Shown here piece after piece: positions 42,601-53,201 of a DNA stretch of 64,000 nucleotides. How positions within the stretch are numbered: position 1 is the first letter of the stretch; each line of letters begins with the position of its first letter. The stretch covers positions 28,331,928 to 28,395,927 of the forward strand of contig JASWHV010000001.1 in assembly GCA_030760725.1 (NCBI GenBank), read 5' to 3'. The notes under the pieces were generated by a model. The model was not told the origin of the DNA. It saw only the letters and a list, made by a program, of their open reading frames with translations, and searched no databases. Origin of the DNA: Neostapfia colusana. Taxonomy: Eukaryota > Streptophyta > Magnoliopsida > Poales > Poaceae. The position numbers and the translations under genes were made by a program.

Positions 42601-43775
42601 TTGAGTCCACTCATGTGTGCTATGTCGCAGAGCAGCAGCGCCCTGACCTTGTCGGCGACAGCCCTAAGCCTCGCGTAGTCGATGTACCCCGTGGTGGAGC
42701 TGACTGGGTTCGGCAGGCACTCGAAGCAGATCGAGGTGGCGGAGATCTTCCCACCTATGGTATAGTAGCCGTGTGTGAGGTAGCCGTCTGAGGGGAGGTC
42801 GAGCAGCAAAGGCGAGCGACGGGGCACGGGCGGGGAGGAGGCGCGGATCCGAGGGGGGTGAGGGCGCCGGTCAGGGCTAGGGCCCGGCGTGCTTGAGTGG
42901 ACGGCAGCGGACCGGTCGAAGGGGTGCGGCGCCGCTGAGGCGAGGGCGCAGACCAGGGGCGCACGAGCGGGGGGCACCGGCGTCGGAGGAGAAGGCGGGT
43001 GGTGGAGGGCTTACGGAAAGGAGCGGCACCGTGGGGGTGAGAAGTCCGGGGCGGGTGCGCTGGCCGTGGCGTGGCGATGGAGAAAGTGGGCGGCGCCCGA
43101 GAGGTAGCGAGCACAGGCGTGGGGGAGGCGAGGGGGAGGCGGCGCGACATAGGCCTGAAGGAAGGCGGGGGCGTGGCGGCGCGGGCTGTGGGCGGGGAAG
43201 GAGACGGGGCGGAGGGAGGCGCCAAGAGGCAGGCGGTCGCGGGGTGAATCGGGATGGAGCCGAGGTTCCTAGCGGGTGGCGGCTGGGGGAGGGAGGAGAG
43301 GCGGGCAGCGGCGCGCGGGGTGAGGAGAGGCGGCGCTGGTGGGCTGGGGGCGGCGGCTCGGCTAGGACCCGAGCGGGCGACGGCATCGAGTGGGGAGGGC
43401 GCCGGAGGAGGAGGGGAGTGTAGGTGACATCGGGGGAGGACTCGGGAGGGAGGCAGCGCCATGGTGAAGGAGAAAGGGGGCGGCGATAGGGGAGAGGCGG
43501 CGCGGGAGGGAGCAAGGCAGCAGGGCTAGGGAAAGGGGCTTGCGGTGGCGCTCGGGGAAGAAAGAGAGGAGCCGGTGGAGAGGAAAAGAGAAAAGGTGGG
43601 GGAAGAAGATGCTTTGACAAGTGGGCCCCACCTGCCAGTGAGAAAAAGGGGGATCCAATGTTGTGGTTGAGCTGGGCAAAGATGGGCTGCGGGTGCGGGC
43701 TGGGGTTTTGGCCCGAGTTGACTAGGTTTCATTTGTGTTTCTTTTTTTGCACCTTTTGTATTGCGGGGTGTTACA
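39614..43775 (-). mobile_element. 5' LTR of element C
   Basis: The minus strand starts TGTAACACCCC at 43775 and ends GGGCATGACA at 39614. Same architecture as the 3' LTR: GC donor at 40975|40974, palindromes 40175-40215 (here with ACTCTGCAGAGT, where the 3' LTR has TATA in the core), and a mismatched hairpin at 39891-39911. Confidence 0.92.
42591..42805 (-). pseudogene. Captured SHMT fragment in the 5' LTR of C
   Basis: Second copy of the fragment at 37758-37972, carried by the LTR duplication. The exon end has changed (the CTGCG before the donor became ATTCG), so the last codon differs. Degenerate and non-functional. Confidence 0.75.
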
Positions 43776-44109
43776 CACCGCAAACGCCAACGGCACAAAC
43801 CTCGCGCCGCGAGTTCATCTTCTGGAGCCGCTAGTTCCTCAACTCCACGCGCCTGATTGAAGGCGAGTGTTCAGACCATGTAAGAAGTAATAGTATTATT
43901 AATTCTTGTTGACCGAGGTTGAGAAAGGATAGTTGAACCCGGTTTAAAGTAGGCTGCTTCCCTAAAAATAAAAAAGACAAAGCTAGGCAACTTTGTAAGT
44001 GTGCATAGTTCTTAATCTGTATTATTGATCTTTTTGTGGATTCCATGTCAATTCCTTTATAAATTTGATGAACTGTGAAGGAGGCATTGAACACATTTAG
44101 GCCGATTAT
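43776..44109 (+). other. Host sequence between elements C and D
   Basis: Continuation of the exon-like sequence left of C, with a donor-like CAT|GTAAGA near 43878, then AT-rich intron-like sequence up to ATTAT (44105-44109), the target duplication of D. No product recognised. Confidence 0.4.
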
Positions 44110-46037
44110 TGTCACACCCACGTGAGGAAAAGAAAAAGAAACAACCGCTCACGCCCGTGCTCACTGCTCTCGCACCGCTCGCTCGCGCCTCTTCCTGCAC
44201 CCGCGTACACATCGATCAGCCACAACCGCCTCCTTCATCCTCCTATTTAAACAAACAAGAGACCCCAATTCTCTTTCTCCCACACACAAACAAGTTCTCA
44301 TTAGGATGCTCTCCAACAAAAAAAATGTAGAAGGTCCTTGGTTCTAGCGCTCTTGTGATGAAGTCTGACGATCGGCGCCGCCTTTCAACGTATTTTCGGG
44401 CTGTTTCGATCAAAGAAACCGCACTAGGTGAGTTACTCGTGTTTTCCTCCTCTGAATTTGGTAGAAAAGTTGAGGATTAGTGAGTTTTTCCATGTGTTCG
44501 TGCTTCTCTTTCGAGACAGTCGTCGCTGCCGCCGAGCGACACCGCGCGCCTCTGTCGGTCACAGCCAGGACGATGCGTCCCTCTCGGAATTATTGGATTA
44601 AGAACCAGGCCTAAAATCAGTTGTCGATCTTTAACGACAAATTTTAACATTTCTGAGTAGCAAGAAAAAGGCAAGTGTTCCTTGACCACTTTGTTCCTAT
44701 TCTAGGATGAATAGTTAGATTATTTGCATGATGTTTTCAATATGAAACCCAGTGTAGGATATTTCCATAGTTTCATTCCTTTATCATTCCTTGCAAAACC
44801 ATGGAGGGATTTAGATAGGATTTGTTAGTTATCATTTTATGTGCTTAGCCATGCTTAGAATGTAGAAAATGAATGAAACATAGATGTTACTCGTCTTGTG
44901 GATTATATGAAAGACACAAGTGTGTGTCATGGTGTTAGAAATCTAGATAGGCTGGTTGTTTTGGTTGGTGCTTCGTGCACGAGACTCGGGTTAGTGATAG
45001 TGTCTGTCTTAGATTCTAAGGACCGGTTCATGGAACAGTTAATCCGGCTTTACAGTGCCACCACAAGACTGAGATGGTGCAGCTTGGCCAATTAATTAAG
45101 AGTTTGTCGGTATAGTATGAGTGTTTAGATAGTGCGGGGAATGGGAGTCCATTTTTGACTGCCCTGGGAACTGCAAGGCTCAAGAGGGGGCTTCTGCAGG
45201 GGAGGGTTTACTCCCAGGAACTGCAGCGGTGAAACCTCAGTGGGCTTGTACTTGCCGGTAGACCCTTTGTAAAAGCCATGTAGTGATCTCCTGATCGCAC
45301 ACCAAAGGAAGTGTGTAATGTGGCTTGCAACCACGGATATCAGGGAGGTTTCTTAGTGCACCTGGCAACAGGGGATGAAATCACTACTTGTGGGTAAAGT
45401 GGTACAATCTCTGCAGATAACCAAACTGTCATGACAGCCGTGCTCACGGTCAAGAGCGGCTTGGACTTATCCATGATTAGAGAAACATGGATGTGAGTTG
45501 AAGGAGATTGTTGGGTGGTGTAACCTAACATTAATGACTTAATTATGACGTTGGTGGGATTATCACTTAGTAAAATAGGTTGCTAATCAAAGCTAAGAGT
45601 TAGGATTAATGCATAGTGCTTAACCATGTTAGTCTTTCCTTGCTAATAGCCTTCATAACATTCTTTCCTACACTTGTTGAGTACCTTTGGTACTCAAACT
45701 TGCTTTTGTTGGATATCATATGATGCTCAGGTGCAAATGAAGATATAGACTTCGATGAGGAGGACTTCAATCCCGAAGAGTTATTCTAGGTTGACGAAAC
45801 TCCCGGGCAACGTCTGTGGATTGAAGGACCCTTATTTAGACTTCCACTATTGTAAATATTAGTGTGATAGTACTTTTATTATTCTATTATAATTTATGAT
45901 GTAATATAATGTTACCGTTGATCCTGACATGTAGTATAATGATATTTCACTATTGTCGGCACATGTATGAGTCAACTGATCCTGGCATACATGTGAGAAT
46001 ACGCTCGGGTGTTCCTTATGGAAAACCGGGTGTGACA
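44110..46037 (+). mobile_element. 5' LTR of element D
   Basis: TATTTAAA at 44244-44251 as a possible TATA box; donor CTAG|GTGAGT at 44427|44428, identical to LTR B; GC donor AAAAAG|GCAAGTG at 44670|44671; palindromes to 45449; hairpin 45677-45697 (arms TTGAGTACC and GGTACTCAA); acceptor GATGCTCAG at 45730. Confidence 0.94.
44671..45730 (+). other. Predicted GC-AG intron inside LTR D
   Basis: 1060 nt, the same length as in LTR B. The 3' LTR copy begins at 47428 and there has a normal GT donor (AAAAAG|GTAAGTG), a single C/T difference at position 2 of the intron. Confidence 0.55.
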
Positions 46038-46866
46038 AAGTGGCATCAGAGCTAAGGTTGCCCGTAGGACGCAAGCCTAGCTAGAAATAGACAAGATGAG
46101 ACCTTATTATTTTAGCAAAACTATTTTACAAAAGCTTTTAGAAGTAAAATGGTTATTTATTTACTTATCTAAGGTCTAGATTCATCTAGCTCAAAAAAAA
46201 CTTTGTTTAGTTTTATTTTCTAACTTTGTTATTTTTTTTAACTCAACCAGTCAATTTTTTTAAAAAAATTAACGTATGAAAACAACTCAAAAAGGAATTT
46301 TTTTAAAAAAAATATTCGCCACTCGCTTAAGTTCCATTTTGAAAGCGGGTGATATCGGTCATTACAAGTTAAAAAAATATTGTTTGATGTATCGCAATCT
46401 AGTTTTTTTATTTTTATTTAAGGAGGGTAGCCTATCATATTTTAGCATTTTTTAGCATGATTAGATAATCGATACGGTAGGTCATTGCTGATGACGGCAA
46501 CACAAGCAGGAAAAACCGATAAATAAAATTCTCACCAATGAAGACGAAGGACCACTGATTAATAGGAAGCAAGCTCGGACGCATGTAATATTGTCATGAA
46601 GCTATGAAACTATCTGTTTGCTTCAATGTAGAATGTATCCTAGTTTATTAATCTTTTATTTCATTGACCATATCAAAACCATTAATAAACACCTAACCAT
46701 CATCATACGCACAAACTGTTTGGTCTTAACCATCTTTTGTTGTAAACCTCTGAAACTTTCTTACATCCTTCTTGCACATCTTAATGAAACCATTTTGCTT
46801 AACAAAACTTTTGAAATCCTGAACCTTCTGAATCTCGGGACGAGATTCCGTTTAAGGGGGGTAGTT
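46038..46866 (+). other. Internal region of element D with primer site, PPT and hairpin
   Basis: The primer site TGGCATCAGAGC (46041-46052) has one mismatch to the usual form. At the 3' end a hairpin (arms GAATCTCG and CGAGATTC, loop GGA, 46830-46848) precedes the polypurine tract AAGGGGGGTAG (46854-46864), two bases before the LTR. Between lies AT-rich sequence and a 129-codon frame (46618-47007) that runs into the LTR and has no recognisable motif. Confidence 0.85.
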
Positions 46867-48785
46867 TGTCACACCCACGTGAGGAAAAGAAAAAGAAACA
46901 ACCGCTCACGCCCGCGCTCACTGCTCTCGCACCGCTCGCTCGCGCCTCTTCCTGCGCCCGCGTACGCGTCAATCAGCCACAACCGCCTCCTTCATCCTCC
47001 TATTTAAACAAACAAGAGACCCCAATTCTCTTTCTCCCACACACAAACAAGTTCTCATTAGGATGCTCTCCAACAAAAAAAATGTAGAAGGTTCTTGGTT
47101 CTAGCGCTCTTGTGATGAAGTCCGACGATCGGCGCCGCCGTTCAACGTATTTTCGGGCTGTTTCGATCAAAGAAACCGCACTAGGTGAGTTACTCGTGTT
47201 TTCCTCCTCTGAATTTGGTAGAAAAGTTGAGGATTAGTGAGTTTTTCCATGTGTTCGTGCTTCTCTTTCGAGACAGTCGTCGCTGCCGCCGAGCGACACC
47301 GCGCGCCTCTGTCGGTCACAGCCAGGACGATGCGTCCCTCTCGGAATTATTGGATTAAGAACCAGGCCCAAAATCAGTTGTCGATCTTCAACGACAAACT
47401 TTAACATTTCTAAGTAGCAAGAAAAAGGTAAGTGTTCCTTGACCACTTTGTTCCTATTCTAGGATGAATAGTTAGATTATTTGCATGATGTTTTCAATAT
47501 GAAACTCAGTGTAGGATGTTTCATAGTTTCATTCATTTATCATTCCTTGGAAAACCATGAATGTATTTAGATAGGATTTGTTAGTTATCATTTTATGTGC
47601 TTAGCCATGCTTATAATGTAGAAAATAAATGAAACATAGATGTTACTCGTCTTGTGGATTATATGAAAGACACAAGTGTGTGTCATGGTGTTAGGAATCT
47701 AGACAGACTGGTTGTTTTGGTTGGTGCTTCGTGCACGAGACTCGGGTTAGTGATAGTGCCTGTCTTAGATTCTAAGGACCGGTTCATGGAACAGTTAACC
47801 CGGCTTTGCCACCACAAGACTGAGATTGGACAACTTGGCCAATTAATTAGGAGTTTGCCGGTATAGTATGAGTGTTTGGATGGTGCGGGGAATGTGAGTC
47901 CATTTTTGACTGCCATGGGAACTGCAAGGCTCAAGAGGGGGCTTCTGCAGGGGAGGGTTTACTCCCAGGAATTGCAGCGGTGAAACCTCAGTGGGCTTGT
48001 ACTTGCCGGTAGACCCTTTGTAAAGGCCATGTAGTGATCTCCTGATCGCACACCAAAGGAAGTGTAATGTGGCTTACAACCACAGATATCAGGGAGGTTT
48101 CTTAGTCCACCTGGCAACAGGGGATGAAATCACTACTTGTGAGTAAAGTGGTACAATCTCTGCAGAGAACCAAACTGTCATGACAGCCGTGCTCACGGTC
48201 AAGAGCGGCTTGGACTTGTCCATGATTAGAGAAACATGGGTGTGAGTTGAAGGAGGTTGTTGGGTGGTGTAACCTAATATTAATGACTTAATTATGACGT
48301 TGGTGGGATTATCACTTAGTAAGATAGGTTGCTAATCAAAGCTAAGGGTTAGGATTAATGCATAGTGCTTAACCATATTAGCCTTTCCTTACTAATAGCC
48401 TTCATAACATTCTTTCCTACACTTGCTGAGTACCTTTGATACTCAAACTTGCTTTTGTTGGATATCATATGATGCTCAGGTGCAAATGAAGATATAGACT
48501 TCGATGAGGAGGACTTCGATCCCGAAGAGTTATTCTAGGTTGGCGAAACCCCCGGGCAACGCCTGTGGATTGGAGGATCCTTATTTAGACTTCCGCTGTT
48601 GTAAATATTAGTGTGATAGCACTTTTATTATTCTATTATGACTTATGATGTAATATAATGTTACCGTTGACCCTGACATGTAATATAATGATATTTCACT
48701 ATTGTCGGCACATGTATGAGTCAACTGATCCTGGCATACATGTGAGAATACGCTCGGGTGTTCCTTATGAAAACCGGGTGTGACA
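46867..48785 (+). mobile_element. 3' LTR of element D
   Basis: Closely similar to the 5' LTR. GT donors at 47184|47185 and 47427|47428; palindrome CTGTCATGACAG at 48175-48186; hairpin 48426-48446 with a shifted pairing (TGAGTA and TACTCA); acceptor at 48479. Confidence 0.94.
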
Positions 48786-48825
48786 ATTATCAGAATGTAA
48801 TATTTCTTCAAACCTTTTGATGCAG

Positions 48826-49040
48826 CTTGTGCATATTTAAGAAGCAGCAAGCTATTCCTGAAGCTGTTGGATGCAGTTCTGAAGACTGAGAACCGCATGA
48901 ATGATGGAACAAATAGAGGAGAGGCAAGGACCTTGAGACTTGACACTCTTCCGAAGCTTGCAGACATCAAATCATCAGATGGAAAAACAATCCTGCTCCA
49001 TTTCGTTGTACAAGAGCTCATCCAAGTAGAAGAGAGCTAA
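48826..49040 (+). pseudogene. Formin FH2-domain exon remnant
   Basis: After an acceptor GATGCAG the frame encodes a formin-homology-2 segment: SSKLFLKLLDAVLKTENRMN, then NDGTNRGEARTLRLDTL and KTILLHFVVQELI. FH2 domains nucleate and cap actin filaments; this is the conserved NRMN/GTNRG helix region of plant formins. The frame ends in TAA at 49038-49040 soon after LIQVEES, where normal formins continue, so it is a truncated or decayed exon. No other formin exon is recognised in the window. Confidence 0.8.
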
Positions 49041-50051
49041 GCTCCTCCGATGAGGACAACTTGTCGTCTTAGATTGACTAGGAACCTCCTTTTTCTAATG
49101 CATAGGGTAGTTGTTCAGATTACAGGCACTGATTCTTGCACAATTCAGGGAGTATAATCATCGTTAGAGCTCAGAAGGAAAACTTAACAGATGTTTATAA
49201 AAAACTTCAAGGATATGTATAGTTGTACAAAAACAGGGTTTCTTGATTCTGTGTTATCATATGTTAATTCTCTTATGTAATTCTTGTGTCATTGATCTGT
49301 ATATATCGCAGGAGTATGGTCATGTACTATACTATCACTTTATTATTCACATATGATTGGGACTTGTGTTTGAATAAAAATTAGTTGCTCCCACATCATT
49401 ATAGTTCAAGCAAGTGTTTCAATAAAAAATAGTTAAAATAGGTACATACACTTTGTTATTGTTGCATGAGAAAATATTTTTTTAACTAAATAATGTAAAT
49501 TTAAATCATTTTTTAAATAACACATACTTTATTATTATCAAAATATATAGAATCAGCATAACAGGGATAGGATGATATTACACCCTCAAAACTCTATTTA
49601 CTAGAGCTAAAAATAATTTTTAGCCAAACATCACTTTCAACAGCTCTAACTCTTCAGCAGAGTTGCTCCACTCCAGAATTTTAAAGAAGGGTTGCTCTAT
49701 CATGGAGTAGAGCATGCCAAACACGCCCTAAGATAAGACAGTTTTAGCTTGAAGACCTTACCATATTCCTGCATATTCAGGATCCCTGGTCCTTCCGTGC
49801 CTCCTTAGCGGCGCGCGTGGTAACTCGGTCTCTGTTCTCTGTTGATCTTTGCGCTGGACGCCACGTTTTCGATATGGGAATTTTGGCTCGAAGATACTCA
49901 TGTTGTTAAGTGTGGAATTCGAATGCTGTGTGCAACTTTGACAGATGTATTAGCAACAGGAGAATAAGAGTCGTGTGCAGGAGCAGGAATGCGGTTTCTT
50001 GACCTGTGTGTGACCTTGCAGTAATTTTGGTGTCACTGACGACGGCGCCGT
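49041..50051. other. Non-coding, AT-rich, with a possible MITE remnant (about 49600-49735)
   Basis: The stretch ending GCATGCCAAACACGCCCTAA near 49735 resembles the terminal repeat of grass Harbinger-type MITEs, with inner CTCCACTCC-type text as at 34270-34330. A clear opposite end was not found. The rest shows no gene. Confidence 0.35.
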
Positions 50052-50238
50052 GGATGGGTCCGCAACCGCCACTACGGCACCGTGGAGGCGCTCCTCTCCG
50101 GAGACCCCGCCATCGTCGATGAGATGGTCCCCCGCCGCCTCCCCGTGGGTCCCCTCGCGGCCGACGTCACCGCTGCCGCTCTGGCTCAAAATCTCTGCTT
50201 GCTTCTTGGTGAATGGTTGGGGATCGAATACTGCTAAT
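50052..50238 (+). pseudogene. Acylphosphatase-like fragment
   Basis: The plus frame reads GWVRNRHYGTVEALLSGDP, then DEMVPRRLPVGP and ADVTA, which fits the C-terminal half of plant acylphosphatase (hydrolysis of acyl phosphates). The N-terminal half with the phosphate-binding loop is missing, and the frame after ADVTA drifts to a stop near 50238. An acceptor-like TTGCAG precedes it near 50024. Probably a pseudogene fragment. Confidence 0.6.
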
Positions 50239-50861
50239 CCTTGGCGAACGCATATGACGATGGTTCTGTGATGAATCCATGCTTGTATTAAACTAAAGCA
50301 CCGATCGCGAATAATGATCACGTGTTCCGTGTTCGTGTCTAAGCTTGTGCTTTTTTGTGTGAAAATCAGAACTCTGAACATTTGTGTTGCCTCGCACTAT
50401 GAAATACACATTGTTTTCGATAGCTTTACCTGCTGTTAATTTTAATTTATGGTCTGTGCCAAGACCCGAGATTGATATTTTCAGGCCCCGACAGTTGTGT
50501 ACATGATTTCCCCAGAGAACCGATAAATCCCTCAGAGATTGCTTGACTGAATGATATCTGTTTGTCCCTGATGGTACATACAGATGCTGATATACATATA
50601 AGCATCAGCTTTACTAGAGGTTCAACATGTACCTTATCTGCTTTTCTAGCTAGACCTGTTTACCTGTACCTGCAGGCTGCTCAAACCTTTTTTTCTTGCA
50701 GCTCCCGTAGTGCCTGAGATAGTAGTTTCTGGCACTGGCAAATGTCCTGATCTTGCCGTCCAGACAGAAATGAAGGGATTGCTTGCCTGAACAATCACCT
50801 CTGTTTTTCCTTGCTACGCACCCAGAATTACAGAGGCTCACCTACATCGGTGCCTTGCTGC
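50239..50861. other. 3' flank of the NPF gene; no gene seen
   Basis: Contains a partial duplication: GCTGCTCAAACCTTTT with CTTGCAGCTCC after it occurs near 50677 and again near 50859, the latter spanning the NPF stop codon. Otherwise no coding signal. Confidence 0.5.
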
Positions 50862-51002
50862 TCAAACCTTTTCTTGCAGCTCCACCAGTGACTTGCCGCA
50901 GCCTCCCCCGTCCTCTTTCTTGTGCAGCTGCACCGGCTTGAACGTGAAGCGCTTGGCGCATATCACGTAGTACACCAGGTTGAGCACCTGCAGCAGTGTG
51001 AC
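50862..51002 (-). pseudogene. NPF transporter C-terminus
   Basis: The minus strand encodes VTLLQVLNLVYYVICAKRF, then TFKPVQLHKKEDG and a short tail ending in TGA at 50862-50864. This is the last transmembrane helix and cytosolic tail of an NRT1/PTR protein. It joins the fragment at 54509-54715 once solo LTR E and one copy of GTGAC are removed. Confidence 0.85.
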
Positions 51003-51716
51003 TGCAACACCCCACTTAGCCTCATGTTGAGTGAAGAATTTAAAATTCAAAACACGTTAGAACTCGCTTGAATTTGGATTTAAAATGTGAAATAAAGAAA
51101 ATCAAATTAAAATAAAAAATAGAAACCCAGGCAATTGGGCCGAAACCCATCTAATTTCCTAGCTAGCCCGGCCCAACCGCACCCTAGAGTTCCCTCTTTT
51201 CCTCTATGACACGTAGGACCCACATGACAGGCACAACACTTTTTTCCTCCTTCCAACTCCCCACGGCGCCAGCCCCTCCTAACTCCGTGCGCCGCGCTCC
51301 ACCTCCCCCACGACGCCGCCTCACCTCCTCCCCGAACCGCCCCTCGAGCGGGACTCCCCCGCGCCCTCCCCACTCGCCCCGCCTCCCTCCGGACCCCCAG
51401 GGCGCACCATCCGTCCGCCTCCTCCCAAGCGCCGCCGCCCGCTCCCTATGCCCACGGCGCCTCCTGCTCTCTCAGCACCGCCCGCGCCCTCTGCCAACGC
51501 CCTCCCCGCTCCCCGGCCCTGCTGCCCGCCTCGGTCTTGACCGCGACGCCGCCGTGGCCGAGCGCCTCCATCGCCACGCCGCGGCGAGCGCCTTCGCCAC
51601 CCTAGTCTCGCCGGAGCCTCACTCTCGCACGGCGCCTACCTCACCCTCGATCGCTCTCGTTCTCACCCCAAGGACCGTCTCCACCAACGCTCGCACCCCT
51701 TGCCGCTTCCCTGCAG

Positions 51717-52119
51717 CCACTCGCCACGTCCTCCCTCGTCGCCTCGCTCCAGTCCCTCCACGCGCACTCTCCCTCCGGTGTGATCCACCTCACCGCTTCC
51801 TCTCCGTTCCAGCACCACGCCCTACTCCGTGCTCGTCTTCTTTGATGCCTACGCGCTCCACTCCAAGCCAGATCTCCACAACCCCAGCTCCGGCGACCTC
51901 TTCTTCGCCGACGTCGAGTTCGTGGAGTCACAACACTCTTTCCATCAGTTATGCATCAACTGACTCCCCCATGTCCGCCTCATCCGCCCCGACCACTCTA
52001 ACCTCGCCGTATCCGAGCGGATGGACCAGTCCCACTTTGCCCGCCTCACCAAATCCATGGCTGAGTTCGTCGAGTCCCGCATGAGCCTCGAGGTCAGCCC
52101 CATCATCCGCCCGCGCCGG
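51717..52119 (+). pseudogene. Captured OST3/OST6-type oligosaccharyltransferase subunit fragment
   Basis: Across shifted plus frames it encodes LVASLQSLHAHSPSGVIHLT, then YSVLVFFDA, FFADVEFVESQHSFHQL, HVRLIRPDHSNLAVSERMD and ARLTKSMAEFVESR, characteristic of the thioredoxin-like lumenal domain of the ER N-glycosylation subunit 3/6. The membrane helices are missing. Small indels break the frame. The longest open frame here (51206-52084) is mostly the wrong frame. Confidence 0.75.
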
Positions 52120-52185
52120 CGATGAGTCCTCGCTGTCGTCGTTCCTTCGTCTTTACCTCTCCGGCCTCGACAACCTCCCCTGCCA

Positions 52186-52618
52186 TCCGCTACACCAAGA
52201 ACGACAACTACTTCCTCCGCTGGACCGATTACCCCATCGGGATCTGCATCGGTGCTGGCTACTACGTCTTCAACCACCTTCAATTCACCATCCTCGTCCA
52301 CAAGTATGAGGAGGCTAACGTGCGCGCGCCATGGGTGCCGCAGACGCCACCGACGTCATCTCTGCGGGTGGCAAGGACGATAACTCCGAGTCGCCGTCCG
52401 ACTGGATGGTGGTCAGGTTTGAGGTCGTGCCCTGCAGCATGCATAACCCGAAGGATGCCAAGACGCTCAAGATGTACGACCGCTACCCGAGCAAGATCAA
52501 GTGCGACCCGACCACCATGTCCATGAACATCAACAAGAATGAGCCTATCATGTACATGTACGAGGTTTTGTTAGTTGAGAGAGACATCAAGTGGCCCTCG
52601 ACGTTTGACGCTCTCTAG
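52186..52618 (+). pseudogene. Captured TMN/EMP70 (transmembrane nine) fragment
   Basis: Plus frames give FLRWTDYPIGICIGAGYYVF, NHLQFTILVHKYEEANV and, after a frameshift near 52325, FEVVPCSM, KMYDRYPSKIKCDPTT and a DIKWPS block, matching the lumenal N-terminal domain of endomembrane EMP70/TM9SF proteins of Golgi and endosomes. It ends just after the KWPS motif, before the membrane domain. Confidence 0.7.
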
Positions 52619-52633
52619 GCTCGTGTCCACCAT

Positions 52634-52895
52634 GCCCATCTCTGACTTCGCCGAGGCAGAGGAGAAGACTGACGGCTACCTCATCAAGCCCCATTTTCTG
52701 GTGCCGTCGCTCGACACCTCCACCTGGCTTCTCCTCCTCAAAAACTACGACGGCCTCAGCGTCCGCACCAGCCACTACACCCCGTACCCCTCCAGCCACT
52801 CGCCGCTCAAGCACCCCTCGTCGAGCACCTTTGCTTCGGCGTCATCAACCTCGACAAGCATTTCAAACCCCATATCCGACGAGCTCTGGTGAGAT
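52634..52895 (+). pseudogene. Captured CBF5/NAP57 (dyskerin) N-terminal fragment
   Basis: The plus frame reads GYLIKPHFLVPSLDTSTW, LLLLKNYDGLSVRTSHYTP and, after a shift near 52815, LCFGVINLDKHFKPH. This is the N-terminal extension and start of the pseudouridine synthase domain of the H/ACA snoRNP subunit, which modifies rRNA. The catalytic Asp region is absent. It starts only some 15-20 bp after the TMN fragment. Confidence 0.72.
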
Positions 52896-53201
52896 CCTCC
52901 GCCTTTCGTATTGTTTCACCCTTGCGTTTGTTTCCTCTGAGTTTTAACCTCGGCACCGTCTACCCTTCGCATCAGTGAGCATCTCCGACCTATCGGACTC
53001 GAAGAAACGGCACCTCATCAACCACCCCGACAAGCACTGAAGGATTTCGCCGCTCCTCCATGCCACAAGCTGTTTTCTTCTCGTTCCCGGGCCGCCCAAA
53101 CCCTCAAGAGTATACGTGTACAAGTGATGATCAAGAAACAACGTGGAGACTTTGAAGATCAAGAGCTCGACCACTGTACTGAGCAACGATATAAGAAAAA
53201 G

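Larger units (their letters stand above)
34779..43775 (-). mobile_element. Element C: large non-autonomous LTR retrotransposon (LARD-like)
   Basis: The target duplication CACCG is at 34774-34778 and 43776-43780. The LTRs are very long: 34779-38943 (3' LTR, 4165 bp) and 39614-43775 (5' LTR, 4162 bp). The internal region is only 670 bp, with a primer site and a polypurine tract but no gag or pol, so it must have been mobilised by proteins from a Tekay-type partner. The LTRs are closely similar and each carries a serine hydroxymethyltransferase fragment. Confidence 0.93.
44110..48785 (+). mobile_element. Element D: non-autonomous LTR retrotransposon
   Basis: The target duplication ATTAT is at 44105-44109 and 48786-48790. 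LTRs are 44110-46037 (1928 bp) and 46867-48785 (1919 bp), starting TGTCACACCC and ending GGGTGTGACA. The internal region of 829 bp has a primer site and a polypurine tract but no gag or pol. It sits 40 bp upstream of a formin exon, inside an apparent intron. Confidence 0.94.

Noticed and set aside
34461..44109. Exon-like sequence either side of element C as part of the formin gene
   Set aside because: No frame joins to formin N-terminal sequence and the distance and phase cannot be checked, so it is left unassigned.
51206..52084. 292-codon plus ORF as a single gene
   Set aside because: The OST3/6 similarity lies in other frames of the same DNA; this frame is mostly a compositional artefact.
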